A DNA stretch of 64,000 bases from Petrosia ficiformis (lineage: Eukaryota; Porifera; Demospongiae; Haplosclerida; Petrosiidae): positions 3,411,373 to 3,475,372 of the forward strand of contig OX345650.1 in the NCBI GenBank assembly GCA_947044365.1, in the 5' to 3' direction. This document shows positions 12,433 through 22,704 of this stretch, in pieces. A program made the translations under genes and the position numbers. The notes beneath the pieces were generated by a model that searched no databases, was not told the DNA's origin, and saw only the letters and a program-made list of their open reading frames with translations. Positions within the stretch are counted from its first letter, which is position 1. The number at the start of each line of letters is the position of its first letter.

Positions 12433-13069
12433 TAGTCTGGCGAACCAGCCTCTCCCCTTTTTGACAATCGGACGGCGGGGAGAGTCTGGTCACAATCGAC
12501 ACTGCCGCGTGTTCTCATGCACTAAATCCTGCGTTCCAATCAGATTACAGTATACGTTACCCTGCCCACGTGCGGTTTCATTTTAATTGAGTAAGATGGC
12601 TGTTAGTTGTGCAAAAAGTTTAAATACAAAAAAGGAAGCTGCTATTAGTGCAGCGAGGAGACTTAGTTGTCGAAATTTTAAACATGAGCAAATGAAGGTC
12701 GTTCTTGGATTCCTAAGCGGGAGAGATGTATTTGTTTTTCTTCCTACCGGCTATGGAAAAAGCTTGTGCTATGCTGTCTTCCATGGACTTTTGACATTAT
12801 TCGCAATGGAGAACCGTCTATTGTTCTTGTTATTTCACCACTGTTGTCCTTAATGCAAGACCAGGTGACCTCTTTCTGAACGAAAGGACTATCTGCAGCA
12901 TACACAAGCCTCTCCCGCTCTCCGGGCTCTTGTGTCGTAGCCATGATACGATAGGAAGGAGTGTCTCTGAAACCGCAATTGCATTCCAGCAGTACACGCG
13001 GCAGTGTCGATTGTGACCACTCCCCGCCGTCAGATTGTCAAAAAGTGGAGAGGCTGGTTCGCCAGACTA
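12433..13069 (+). mobile_element. TIR element carrying a RecQ helicase fragment
   Basis: Inverted termini of about 75-80 bp (TAGTCTGGCGAACCAGCC... and its complement ending at 13069) enclose about 480 bp of interior with part of a RecQ-like helicase (12587-12865). No transposase is present, so it is non-autonomous. No clear target duplication was found. The termini differ from those of the 28532-29072 element. Confidence 0.75.
12587..12865 (+). pseudogene. RecQ-like helicase N-terminal fragment, frameshifted
   Basis: The frame from 12587 shows the start of a RecQ helicase core: 'GRDVFVFLPTGYGKSLCYAV' contains the Walker A motif GYGKS. Near 12778 the reading shifts by one base, and the next frame continues with 'SIVLVISPLLSLMQDQVTSF' before a TGA. 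This is motif Ia of the RecQ family. Only the first part of the ATPase domain is present; the DEAH box and the rest are absent. It lies wholly within the TIR element and cannot encode an active helicase. Confidence 0.8.
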
Positions 13070-16031
13070 TACCACTTACAGTTTCGTAACCCGGGGGCTT
13101 TTGAAAAAAGAATGAATTAATTTTAATAATAATTCCAACCACACCTACCATGGATGTAATATACTGATTGCGAGGTGTGGCTCAGCATCTCATTAAAATC
13201 AAAACCTTCGTTGCAACTGAATACAGGCAATTTGCAACTTTCTCCAACTTCTGGAGCAATCTAACACTCACCTCAACCTTGCTTACCAATTACTGCAAGC
13301 ACAGCATCTACTCAAGTCTGCATACGAACGCTATTTGTCACTTATTCTCCCAACATCCCTTTCTCTCTCGCTAGAACCAGCTAGAAACCAAGTCTATACA
13401 TCACACAAACATCAACATAACGTTCTACTCTCCTTTCACTTTTTTTTTTTTTTTTTATTTAATTAAAGTACCCTAAGCTAACTTCAAAGTAACATCAAAG
13501 GGCGGACACTTGAATCAAAGCACCGCTAGACCACATCCAACGAAGCGTGGGCGTTTTGAACAATAAATAGAATGCCGACATACCGCCACCACATTGGTAT
13601 ACTCTTGTAATCTACAGTAATTTGGGGTGTGGCACATCCAAGACCCAGCCATTGCAGTGAAATTTAGCAATGTAATAAGTAGGTGTGGTACTTCCTATCT
13701 GACAGGATGTTGTAAAATTACAACACTAAAAAACAATACGTGCATGAAATGAATAGGTGGAGCTAGAAATTGCTTAGAGCTAGATCGATGTTGTAGCAGC
13801 CACTACTTCTTCAACTCTATTTATTTCAAGCGGTGATTCGACAGCGATAGCCTTCAAACAAGATGAGTTATGCTTCTATGTACTCGTTTGCTACCAGAAG
13901 TCTTCTGAAAGTGGTGAAACGGCAATAGTGAGTTGTAAAAATTGTCATAACTTTATAACTAAAAGGTTTTAGGAAAAGCCTGTCTTTTATTTTGATCATT
14001 GTATAATTTCACGTCTTTTGGTGGCTCGATCGAAGTCCCAATGTTGTTTTTGTTCATACACAGACAGACAAACACGTAACCCTCCGCATCTCTATGGTGT
14101 TCACAGACATTAGCATGGGAATATTATAATACTATACTAATATTATACATTATAATTATTAATATTGTTTTTGTTATTATGCTTTATTATGACATGTAAT
14201 TTATATACTAGTCAAAGGTCAAATGAAACTAGTACTTGTAAATATTAGCTACCTATATAGCAGGTAAGCATTGAGGAAAATAGAAACTCCCAACTGAAGT
14301 AAATAACCATTCCTTTTCACAGTGAACTTAGCACATTAAGTTTCTGTTGTGGTCAATTAAAAATAGAGCCACTCTGAGCAACATTGGGGGCATTACGCAC
14401 TTTTTAGCTTCTGTGCTTTGTGAAAAAGGGGGCACATCCCCCTCCCCTGGGTAGCTGTGATGCAGCTACCATCATGAAGCCCCCAATATTTGTCAGTGCC
14501 CTCACTTTGAACAAGCCTGTTTAAACAATTGTTTTCCACAGTGATGCATGTATAACTATTCTGGTGTTTAATGTTCTTTATTTCATATCCACAATTCACT
14601 TAATTAATTAGACAGATGATACGAAAAATACATACATATATCAATATAACCAAACAGGTGCCATGGGGTAATGCCCTCATTGTAGTAGGGGAATTTGCAC
14701 CCCAAAATAAAATTTTTGTGTTCTTTGCTTGTCTCAATATTAAAAACAAACATAATAATTTTAAAATACTAATAGTAGAATGTATATACATTTATCCGGA
14801 GTTGCTCTTATAAATACAGTGTGTAAGTGTTTTATGTACTGGTAGGTGATGAGTTTCAAGAATGAGGATGAACTAGCAAACTGCTATCATCCTCTATAAC
14901 CAAGTACTAAAACCCCCTCAACTAACGTATGTGTATACTATATACAACCTTCTTACTGAACATAATTACATATATATTAGTAAGGACCATTTTTAGTTAT
15001 ATATAGTTTCTCAAACATTTAACATTAAGATTTAGTCAACTAACTAAAAGTGTCCATAGTTAGTTAACATTAATTAAAACAACACTAATATACGAGACAC
15101 TGTATTCTGACTTACATTGAAATTATCTTTTTTTATTGGATAAATTAATAATGAACAGCAATATTTGTATATTTTTTTGACAATGATATTATTGTTACAC
15201 TCTTCACACATTAGCATAATGTTTTTTCCCATTTTCATTAATGATACAAATGTGCTGCAATAAGGAAAAAGTAAGAGTATTAGACGAACTGAAGTGGTCT
15301 ACATGAAATTCAACAGTACACAAAGAATTTGTATTGGTTTGGTACTACAGTTGAAAGGCTGAGAAACAGGAACCATAGTGGTCTGAAAATATGACAATAC
15401 TCCAAATGTATTCAGTGGAGCAGATAAAAATTAAAGAAATCTAACCCTTAGAGGACTGAGCTTGTTTTCAAAATTCTTCCCATTTCCAACACTGGTGTCT
15501 ATGCTGCATATATTTTGGCCACCGTTCACATTCTCTACCCCAAACTTGGGTTCTTTTCCGACATGGGACATACTTCTACCACCTTGCTTACCCCAATTGT
15601 GTGGGCAGGAAGGGAACTGTACCCCCTTCCAACCCCACTCAACAGGGGGACACCCCACTTTGTATTTCCCTCCATATTCTATATTTAGGCCAAAGTGTAA
15701 CTGAAAAGTCATCAACATTTTCAGCCATTTTCATGGGCTTATCACAGAAACCAATTACAAACATTTGGAGTTCTTTGTAATGCTAGGAACACACTCCGAG
15801 CTGTATAGAGGTCAAATGTCATATATATGACATCAGTCCTCTAAGGGTTAAGTATACCTGAATTTAATGGAAAATTCATAATGGCCCAGCCCACTATGGA
15901 TCCGGGCTATTCATTTAATCAGTCTTGGTATGAGAATTTCAAGTGAAAATATAATAATAATTAGGGCTCATGAATTTGTAATCTAGTGCTACCAGATTTG
16001 TCTGTTTTATCACCACATGTAATTATCATGC
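13070..16031. other. Repeat-rich intergenic DNA
   Basis: Positions 13700-14055 form a dispersed repeat paired with 17485-17845 (both contain 'cgatagccttcaaacaagat' and 'attgtcataactttataac'). Positions 14262-14420 and 15270-15440 are two parts of a repeat whose continuous relative is 6610-6960, so 14420-15270 looks inserted. A piggyBac-type MITE lies at 15445-15847. Positions 14985-15090 hold a 'tagttaactaact' inverted-repeat relative of 32877-33174. No supported gene was seen; a last HPRT exon might hide here. Confidence 0.5.
15445..15847. mobile_element. piggyBac-type MITE
   Basis: Termini CCCTTAGAGGACTGA and TCAGTCCTCTAAGGG are perfect inverted repeats. The right flank is TTAA (15848-15851) and the left flank is CTAA (15441-15444), a one-base decay of TTAA. 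TTAA targets and CCCT-type ends fit piggyBac. No transposase was recognised in the 403 bp. A lone end with the same TTAACCCTTAGAGGAC sequence lies at 26926-26941. Confidence 0.75.
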
Positions 16032-19000
16032 TTATATTTCACATATAATGCTCACATTTAAATCCCGAAAGTATTCATTATAGTCCTGTAAAGTAAACAT
16101 AGAAATAAAGAAATCATTACTGCCAACATAGTAGTAACAATATCATATGAAATAAAAGGTCCTGGGTTATAATTTCAACAAGATACCACTACTGGTGGTT
16201 CACTTCCTAATGATATTCATACGTTTTGTTGGTGCATTGGACTAATTGTTATGCGCTATATATACCTGATGCTATGTAGAAACTATGTGACTGTCTATTT
16301 ATAAGATAGATTTGGAGAAAAGAGGCAGGAGTTAAACTCACGACTTATTATCAAACACTACTAAAGTTTATTCACATTTACGATGACCTCAAAATTAGGA
16401 TGTGATGATTTTAGTGTATGATTTTATAACTAAGGATAATATATTGTTATATAGTAACTCAATAAGGAACCAATAGATTGATAGTAATGGGAAGGACAAT
16501 TATAAGAAAATAGAAAAGGCAAAAAGATTGTTGGCCATTCCAAAGGAACATTTTTCTGAGGTTAAAGTGAATGTGAATGACATTTAATTCTTTCAGCACC
16601 GAAGGACCACAAACAGTGACTAAGGCAGTAACTAGTCTTCTTTTGATAATATATTATGTTTCTTCCCTCTTGTTATAAATTATAAGATGGCTGAGTAACA
16701 AGTAATCAATCATTCAATCATTCAATCATTCAATCTTGAAGTGATCCTTTTTATATATTAGATAAAGCCCATACATAATAATAATAATAGTAACAGTTGT
16801 TGTTGCAATGTACATGTATTATACCTAACCTACCAGAGCATAGCCAACTACAAATACATCAGGAATCTCAAATCCAGTATCTATAAACATCAAAAATATA
16901 ACTTTCTAATAAATTATTAATGGACAACAAAAATGGATATAATTTATTATTAATTATACCCAGTGGCTGGCACAAACTTGTTATTGTACTCATACACAAA
17001 CATTACTATGTCTTAAAGACATTACATTAAGCATAAGTTAACACAAACTTGTTTATTAAACAGGTTTAAAACAACACACTTTATTTAACTAAATAACTTT
17101 TAGACTTACAGTCTGGTTTATATCCAACACTTCTTTCAGTTCTCTTTACTAGTAAACTGTGTAATGTGAAACAAATGCATACATAAAATTTTATTATTAG
17201 TGTTATTTGAGTTAACCATAACTACAAATAAAACACTATCATTACATAATTCTAAATGAATGCACTTGTAGTGCAGAACCCTTGCCACAAGTGTGATTTG
17301 GGGAACAAGAATCAGTACTCACAAGAAAGTAATTGCAAACAATTTTTCACTATTATTATTCTAATTATTATAATATTATGTGTGGGTGTTACAACTTACA
17401 CTCCAAGTCCTATAGACCAAGAGTACATAATTCCTAGTATAAGAAGCTGAGCATTAAGAAATTGTAAAACAGTTTGTGGCTTCAATCACGTGGATGAAAT
17501 GAAATGGGTGGAGCTATAAAATCACAGTCATTGCAGAACGCTTAGAGCCAGCTCGAAGTTGTAGCAGCCACTACTTCAATAATTGTACTTCATTTCAAAA
17601 GCTGTGATTTGACAACGATAGCCTTCAAACAAGATGAGTTATGTTTCCATGTACTCGTTTGCTACTAGAAGTCTTCTGAAAGTTGTGAAATGGCAATCGT
17701 GAATTGTAAAAATTGTCATAACTTTATAACCAAAAGATTTTAGAAAAAGCCTGTCTTTTATTGTGATCCTTGTATAATATCACGTCTTTTTGTAGCTCGA
17801 TCAAGATTCAATGTCCAGACATTTTGGTAAGACAGACAGACAGAAAACCTGATTACAGTAACTCTCCGTTCCGCCTACACAAGTTGAAGCTGCTGTTGCA
17901 GTTGATTATGTATTAGATATAGCACACTTTACAGTGCAATACGTGTTTAATGTGGCACAAGAGTGGGGCATTAAAGGTTGAGATTAGAGCTGGGCGATAT
18001 ATCATTGTTATCGTTGATTGGCGGTGTTAAACTGCTATCGCGGTGACGATATTGCAAGTTGCTTCGTATTCGATATATTGTTACACAATATACGGTATTC
18101 GGTTTATTAGATTACCATGTGACAGAACGTGTCAAACGTGACCAAAGCCAGTAACTCCATCTCCAACACAGAACCAGTAACTCCAATACAAAAGGTTCAA
18201 AGAGAGATTGAACAATATGAGCACTCTGTTAGAGCAGACCCCGACTCCAATCCCCTAGATTGGTAGAGAGTACATGCTGGCAACTACGTTGTTCTCTCTA
18301 ACCTAGCAAGGAAATATTTGTGTATTACTGCTTCAAGTGCCCCCTCTGAAAGAGTGTTTAGCAATTCAGGACTTATTGTATCAAGCAAGCGCAGCTGTCT
18401 AAAGCCAGAGAAAGTTAATATGCTGGTGTTCTTGTCTAAGAACCTGTAAGTTTTAACCGGATGCAGTATTGACTAGTAGTAATAATGTAATATTAAACAA
18501 CTATTAATTTTTATTGCTTTTTGTTTATTCAACTTTTGCTTTACTATGCAATGTATATGTAAATACTGTAATCATGTGTATCAATATAATTTATTTTTTG
18601 TTTACTCTTTATTAAGTAATTAAAAATACTCTATTGATCAAATGATATTAGTAATATTAGTATATAAATATAATTTGGAAGTTGGAACACTGTGATATAT
18701 TGTCATATTGCAATATATTTGTGTAATATCGTATCGTGTAAAAAATGTCAATAAGGCCCAGCTCTAGTTGAGATTACATAATGAGCAAAGCAAGTGGATT
18801 ATTTAATCAAGACCTTTATTGGCCCCACCCGAGTGTCCACATTAAAACATATAATTAAACTTTAAAAGGTAAACAGAGTAGATAATCAAAATAATAATTA
18901 TAATAGGCTGATGTGTTTCCGGCCTGTATGATTACTGAATGCTAGACACCACAAAGCAGTCATAGGGATACTATATCTTATTTACATTATAATTAATTTT

Positions 19001-22000
19001 ACTAATGTCAATAATTACACACAACTGTTACTCATTTCTATGTAATCATAATGAGTTTATTGTATAACAGTAGGGTCACCATTGTCTCTTAAATCTTAAT
19101 CTCTATAATGAGTTTCATTGTACAACAGCTGTGATGATTATTGAGTGCCCATAGTAAGTAACTAATGCAGTACATATTCTTTGTCACACTGGCAAAGGCA
19201 TGGCATCTTCAAAGAAGCATCTACTTTTATATTTACAGATCACTTACCTAGCCACTTTCACTTGAGCTGGCTGATAATCTTTCAACAATTCAAGTAGTTT
19301 TGTCATGGTACTTCCAGTATCAATAATATCCTATATAATTATAATAGATGACTCAGACGACGATAATGATAGTCCATATATCCATCATAGTCCACAGGAA
19401 TTGATATTTCCAAAGGCAAAACATTTTACTGCTAAACAGATCACTGGTGAATATAAGATTCACATCACTTGAGCTGGCTGATAATCTTTCAACAAAACCA
19501 ATACAATACATAATATTACACTTACATGTAGTTAACTGTAACTATTACTAAAATCCATATTAGTAAGGCATTGAGTTTTAATGACTGGAGTTGTTATGAG
19601 GTCCATAACAACTCCAACAGACTACATAATCAATCATCTGTGGGGGGCTCTGAAATTTCACTGAACAATCTTGAATTATCTAGAGTTAATACTGGGAGCA
19701 TGCCCACCCCCTGGTACGTGTAGCTGTTGTGTGACCATGTGCTGTTATTACTATTTAGAATCTGTATAAGTCATGATAGCCGTTACTAAAATTTCTATGA
19801 GTAAGTCATTGAGAATATCAGTTCATACTAACTACATGAATTAAAATTCAGGAAATTTCATCCACTTCAACTAATGTTGTTTTAACTACATGTATAACTA
19901 AACCCCTACTAGTAAAACAGTAAGACATTGTGATTTTGTGAACTGAATTATAACTACAGATCTATTGGGCACTTATCATAAGCTCATTAAAACTAAAACC
20001 CTTATTTTATTTCCTATTAGAGAAACAGCATACTCTCACTAAAACTACTCAAGTAGTAACTGTTGTCAACAGTGATATTAATATACATGTAACTCACCTC
20101 TACAATGAGAACATTCTAAATAGATGATACATATTGGAGAGAGAAATGAAAAGGAAGTAAATAAATCAACAATTTTGTAATCATATTTATGCAGGAGACA
20201 TTTTAGTGGGAAATAGGCAGTCTCTTTGTACTAATAAACAGGCTACTATTATTACATTTCACATCAGAACAAGTAAGACTGAAGTCTGAACCACCTACCT
20301 TTCCTTTGAGATTAGATAAACTATCCCCACCTATCACCTGGACTTTACCACTGGACTGATCATCCTGGAACAAGATGAAAACAATTCATAATACACACAT
20401 AATGTAGTAGGTTCCATACTATGTTTTCAGTACTCCCTGTGGGTTGATTTTTGAAATTTATATAATACAGTAAAGCATTTTTTGAAACGAAAGTTGAGGG
20501 CCTTTTTTTTAAACTGAAAAAAGCTCATAGGCTAAAACGTTTTATTGCGATTATATATATAAAGTTCAAGAATCACCACAATGAATAATGTAGTATGAGT
20601 AAGCAGAATTATCTCATATACTGAGATAAACTAAAGGTTAATGCAATAATGTAGTTATGTTAGGTTAAAAACTTTAAAAACAACAGCCAGGTATTGGACA
20701 CTACCAAAAACCTCTCAGAAAGTAATAAATTTTGTAATATCATAATAATTATTCTAGACATAATTTCCATTTACTTAAGACTATACAATAACTGTTTGGT
20801 GGTTGATGGCTGGATTGGTTCTTTTACACATGATAATAAATATAATATCTAACGTCTGTCTTACCACATAACTCTTAAGTCTAATAAAATCCACCTGCAT
20901 CTGGAATGAATGTTCTGGAGTGAAGATAGTGATAAAATGAGAATGATCAATAATATGAATAATTTATAAATAAATTAATTACAAAATTTTTGTGTTGCCA
21001 GTTAATTTAAACTCAAAACAAAACATTATAATACAATAGTACCTGTAGTAGCATTGCGATTTTTGATACAATCCAAGAGATCGGTGAAGAACTGATAACC
21101 TCCTTTGAGAACACATAAAGCAACGAGAGGGCTAGTAATATCATGACAAATATCTTCAGCAAGACGCTGTACTCTATTTCAAAGAGGATGATACTTGTAT
21201 TACCAAACTCAAGTAGACTATCTGTGACATGCATACTAATTTAGTGATTAGCAATTTTTGTAATTTGTTTTGTAACAGTGTAATCATTAACAATTTTAAT
21301 GGCCCGTAGGGCCATCCCTATGATTGCTTTCCCACGGGTTCGATGTATGTTTATATATATATGTTTGTGTCACCTACGCGAGTATGCGTTGTATACGTAG
21401 TTAAGGAAGTTACATCATTCCCGGGGGCTCGGTCAATTAATGGGCGTGGTGCGTAAAAGAACGCGCGATCAAGCTCAGCAGAAAGAAAGCTGTGTAGCTT
21501 ACGTAGAAACTGCAACTAATAGCTAGCTATTCTGCCTGACATATATTCCTAAAGTTCTACAAGGTCCTTTGAAAGGTCAGGAGAGTAGATAATCAAAATA
21601 ATAACTATAATAAGCTGTTGTCTTTCATGCTTGATAGTCAGCCATGATTACTGAATGCTGGACACCACAAAGCAGTCATAGGGATACTTTTATAAATTTG
21701 TAAAGCAATCACAGGGATGTTTTTTTTCTCTTGTTTTTTTAATTACTACAAAACCCACAGTATAGCTAAAATTATGTATAATATTATGCTATCAAATGCC
21801 ACCATATAGTAAAAGCTGCCCACTATAAACAAACCTGTCCATAATAAGGCCTCGTGGTATAATTACATTTTCAAGGTCGTTATAATAGTGAGCAGGGACA
21901 CAAAAGTCATCCAAACTATAACTTGTGTAGTTATCTGGAATCTAAAAAAAAAAGATATATATAAATCATTAAAATTTAATCAACATCCACAGAACTGGCA

Positions 22001-22165
22001 ACAAGCCTAAACATAACATTATTAATATTAATATTTAATACTATAGATGATTACAATCATAGTCTAATCGTTATACTAGATTATAATGATCCCTCTTACC
22101 ATTATAGAGTTTGATCTAATAGCAGGAGATTTACTTCTACCAGTTCCATTTGTAGGAGATTCCAT
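16032..22165 (-). CDS. HPRT1: Hypoxanthine-guanine phosphoribosyltransferase
   Basis: Purine salvage enzyme that converts hypoxanthine or guanine plus PRPP to IMP or GMP in the cytosol. Exons: 22100-22165, 21835-21941, 21043-21173, 20865-20914, 20299-20364, 20098-20115, 19248-19330, 17110-17156, 16834-16880, 16032-16085. Phases agree and give 222 aa; human HPRT has 218. Key motifs are [11 protein letters not shown] (about residues 76-86), VDFIRLKSY, the PRPP loop [12 protein letters not shown] (about 145-156), [28 protein letters not shown] and [10 protein letters not shown]. Exon 6 is only 18 bp (NVLIVE). The C-terminus is uncertain. Read straight through, exon 10 ends VSIICEI-stop, but 'AAT|GTGAGC' after FRDLN is a usable donor exactly where vertebrates have their last intron, so a final HVCVIS-type exon may have been missed. 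Intron 7 holds a hAT insertion. Confidence 0.93.
16360..16590 (-). repeat. Dispersed repeat, family B (inverted)
   Basis: Contains the complement of 'ttcacattcacctcgacctc' and of 'ctaattttgaggtcatcat'. Other copies lie at about 27385-27610, 33510-33790, 42240-42360, 48115-48200 and 57190-57435. No TIR was recognised. Confidence 0.65.
17240..17850 (+). repeat. Compound dispersed repeat in HPRT intron 7
   Basis: Positions 17240-17453 match 12250-12432, and 17485-17845 match 13700-14055. The two pieces are adjacent here, while at 12-14 kb they are separated by the RecQ element and other DNA. This copy may therefore show the less interrupted arrangement. Confidence 0.6.
17985..18766 (+). mobile_element. 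hAT element remnant with perfect 8-bp target duplication
   Basis: Ends TAGAGCTGGGC and GCCCAGCTCTA are inverted repeats flanked by identical GTTGAGAT (17977-17984 and 18767-18774). The interior keeps a broken hAT transposase C-terminus. The 782-bp unit sits in HPRT intron 7 in the opposite orientation to the gene. Intact TSDs suggest a fairly young insertion. Confidence 0.9.
18160..18449 (+). pseudogene. hAT transposase C-terminal dimerisation fragment
   Basis: A frame from 18282 reads [20 protein letters not shown] followed by [17 protein letters not shown] and [13 protein letters not shown]. This is the conserved hAT C-terminal (hATC) dimerisation region. Just upstream, 'DPDSNPLDW' is followed by an in-frame TAG. 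The catalytic N-terminal portion is missing, so the fragment is non-functional. Confidence 0.85.
18830..18970 (+). repeat. Dispersed repeat family A, 3' part
   Basis: Contains 'gtagataatcaaaataataa' and ends 'caaagcagtcatagggata', as at 21580-21690 and 39995-40105. Only the distal portion is present. Confidence 0.6.
21294..21735 (+). repeat. Dispersed repeat family A, near-complete copy
   Basis: Runs from 'gggccatccctatgattgct' through 'gggggctcggtcaattaatg' to 'gcagtcatagggatact'. The ends ('atccctatgattg' and 'cagtcatagggat') are roughly inverted, suggesting a degenerate MITE. Other copies lie at 39757-40115 (+), 29757-30190 (-), 33205-33385 (-), 46120-46350 (-) and 63845-64000 (+). This one sits in HPRT intron 2. 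Confidence 0.7.
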
Positions 22166-22704
22166 TCTTTACTGATTCTCTTAGAGCAAATGTACGCCTC
22201 TTACTCATGAGATACACGTGCTGTTGTTAGTTTGCTATAGAGAACTTCACTGAAGGCGGAGTTGTGAAATTTTATAATAACAGTTGTTGTTCTTGTATGG
22301 TTTAGTGATTTATAACCTTCGAACTGCAATATGTATTGTATCATTTCCTTATGTACATGTACTACTGATTTCAGATGCTGTTAAATACAGTGTATGTTGT
22401 ATCTTATATAAGGTTGTTATTGAGCCATAACATTAATCTATTTGAAGAAACATTTTTTATAATAATTAATTAAAACCTCAATAATAATAATAGATTTAAT
22501 AATATAAATGTAAATAATAAGTCGTCCCTTTGTCAGCAGCTAGTAATGTATGAAAGCCTATTGTCAAATTCTAAAACAAAACAACTAAAATGTTTTAAAA
22601 TGAAATAAACCTAAAATTAATGATATACGTATATAAATTTAATAAAACAGTCATCGAGACATCGTCCAAACACACACACAATTTTAACATAAAGTTTACT
22701 ACAA

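Noticed and set aside
12587..12853. Functional helicase gene
   Set aside because: Only the N-terminal part of the ATPase core, with a frameshift and stop, bounded by transposon TIRs.
15431..15718. 95-aa Gly/Pro-rich ORF
   Set aside because: It is the interior of a piggyBac-type MITE, and open frames exist on both strands with no known domain.
21013..21234. 73-aa minus-strand ORF as a separate gene
   Set aside because: It is HPRT exon 3 read in another frame with read-through into introns.
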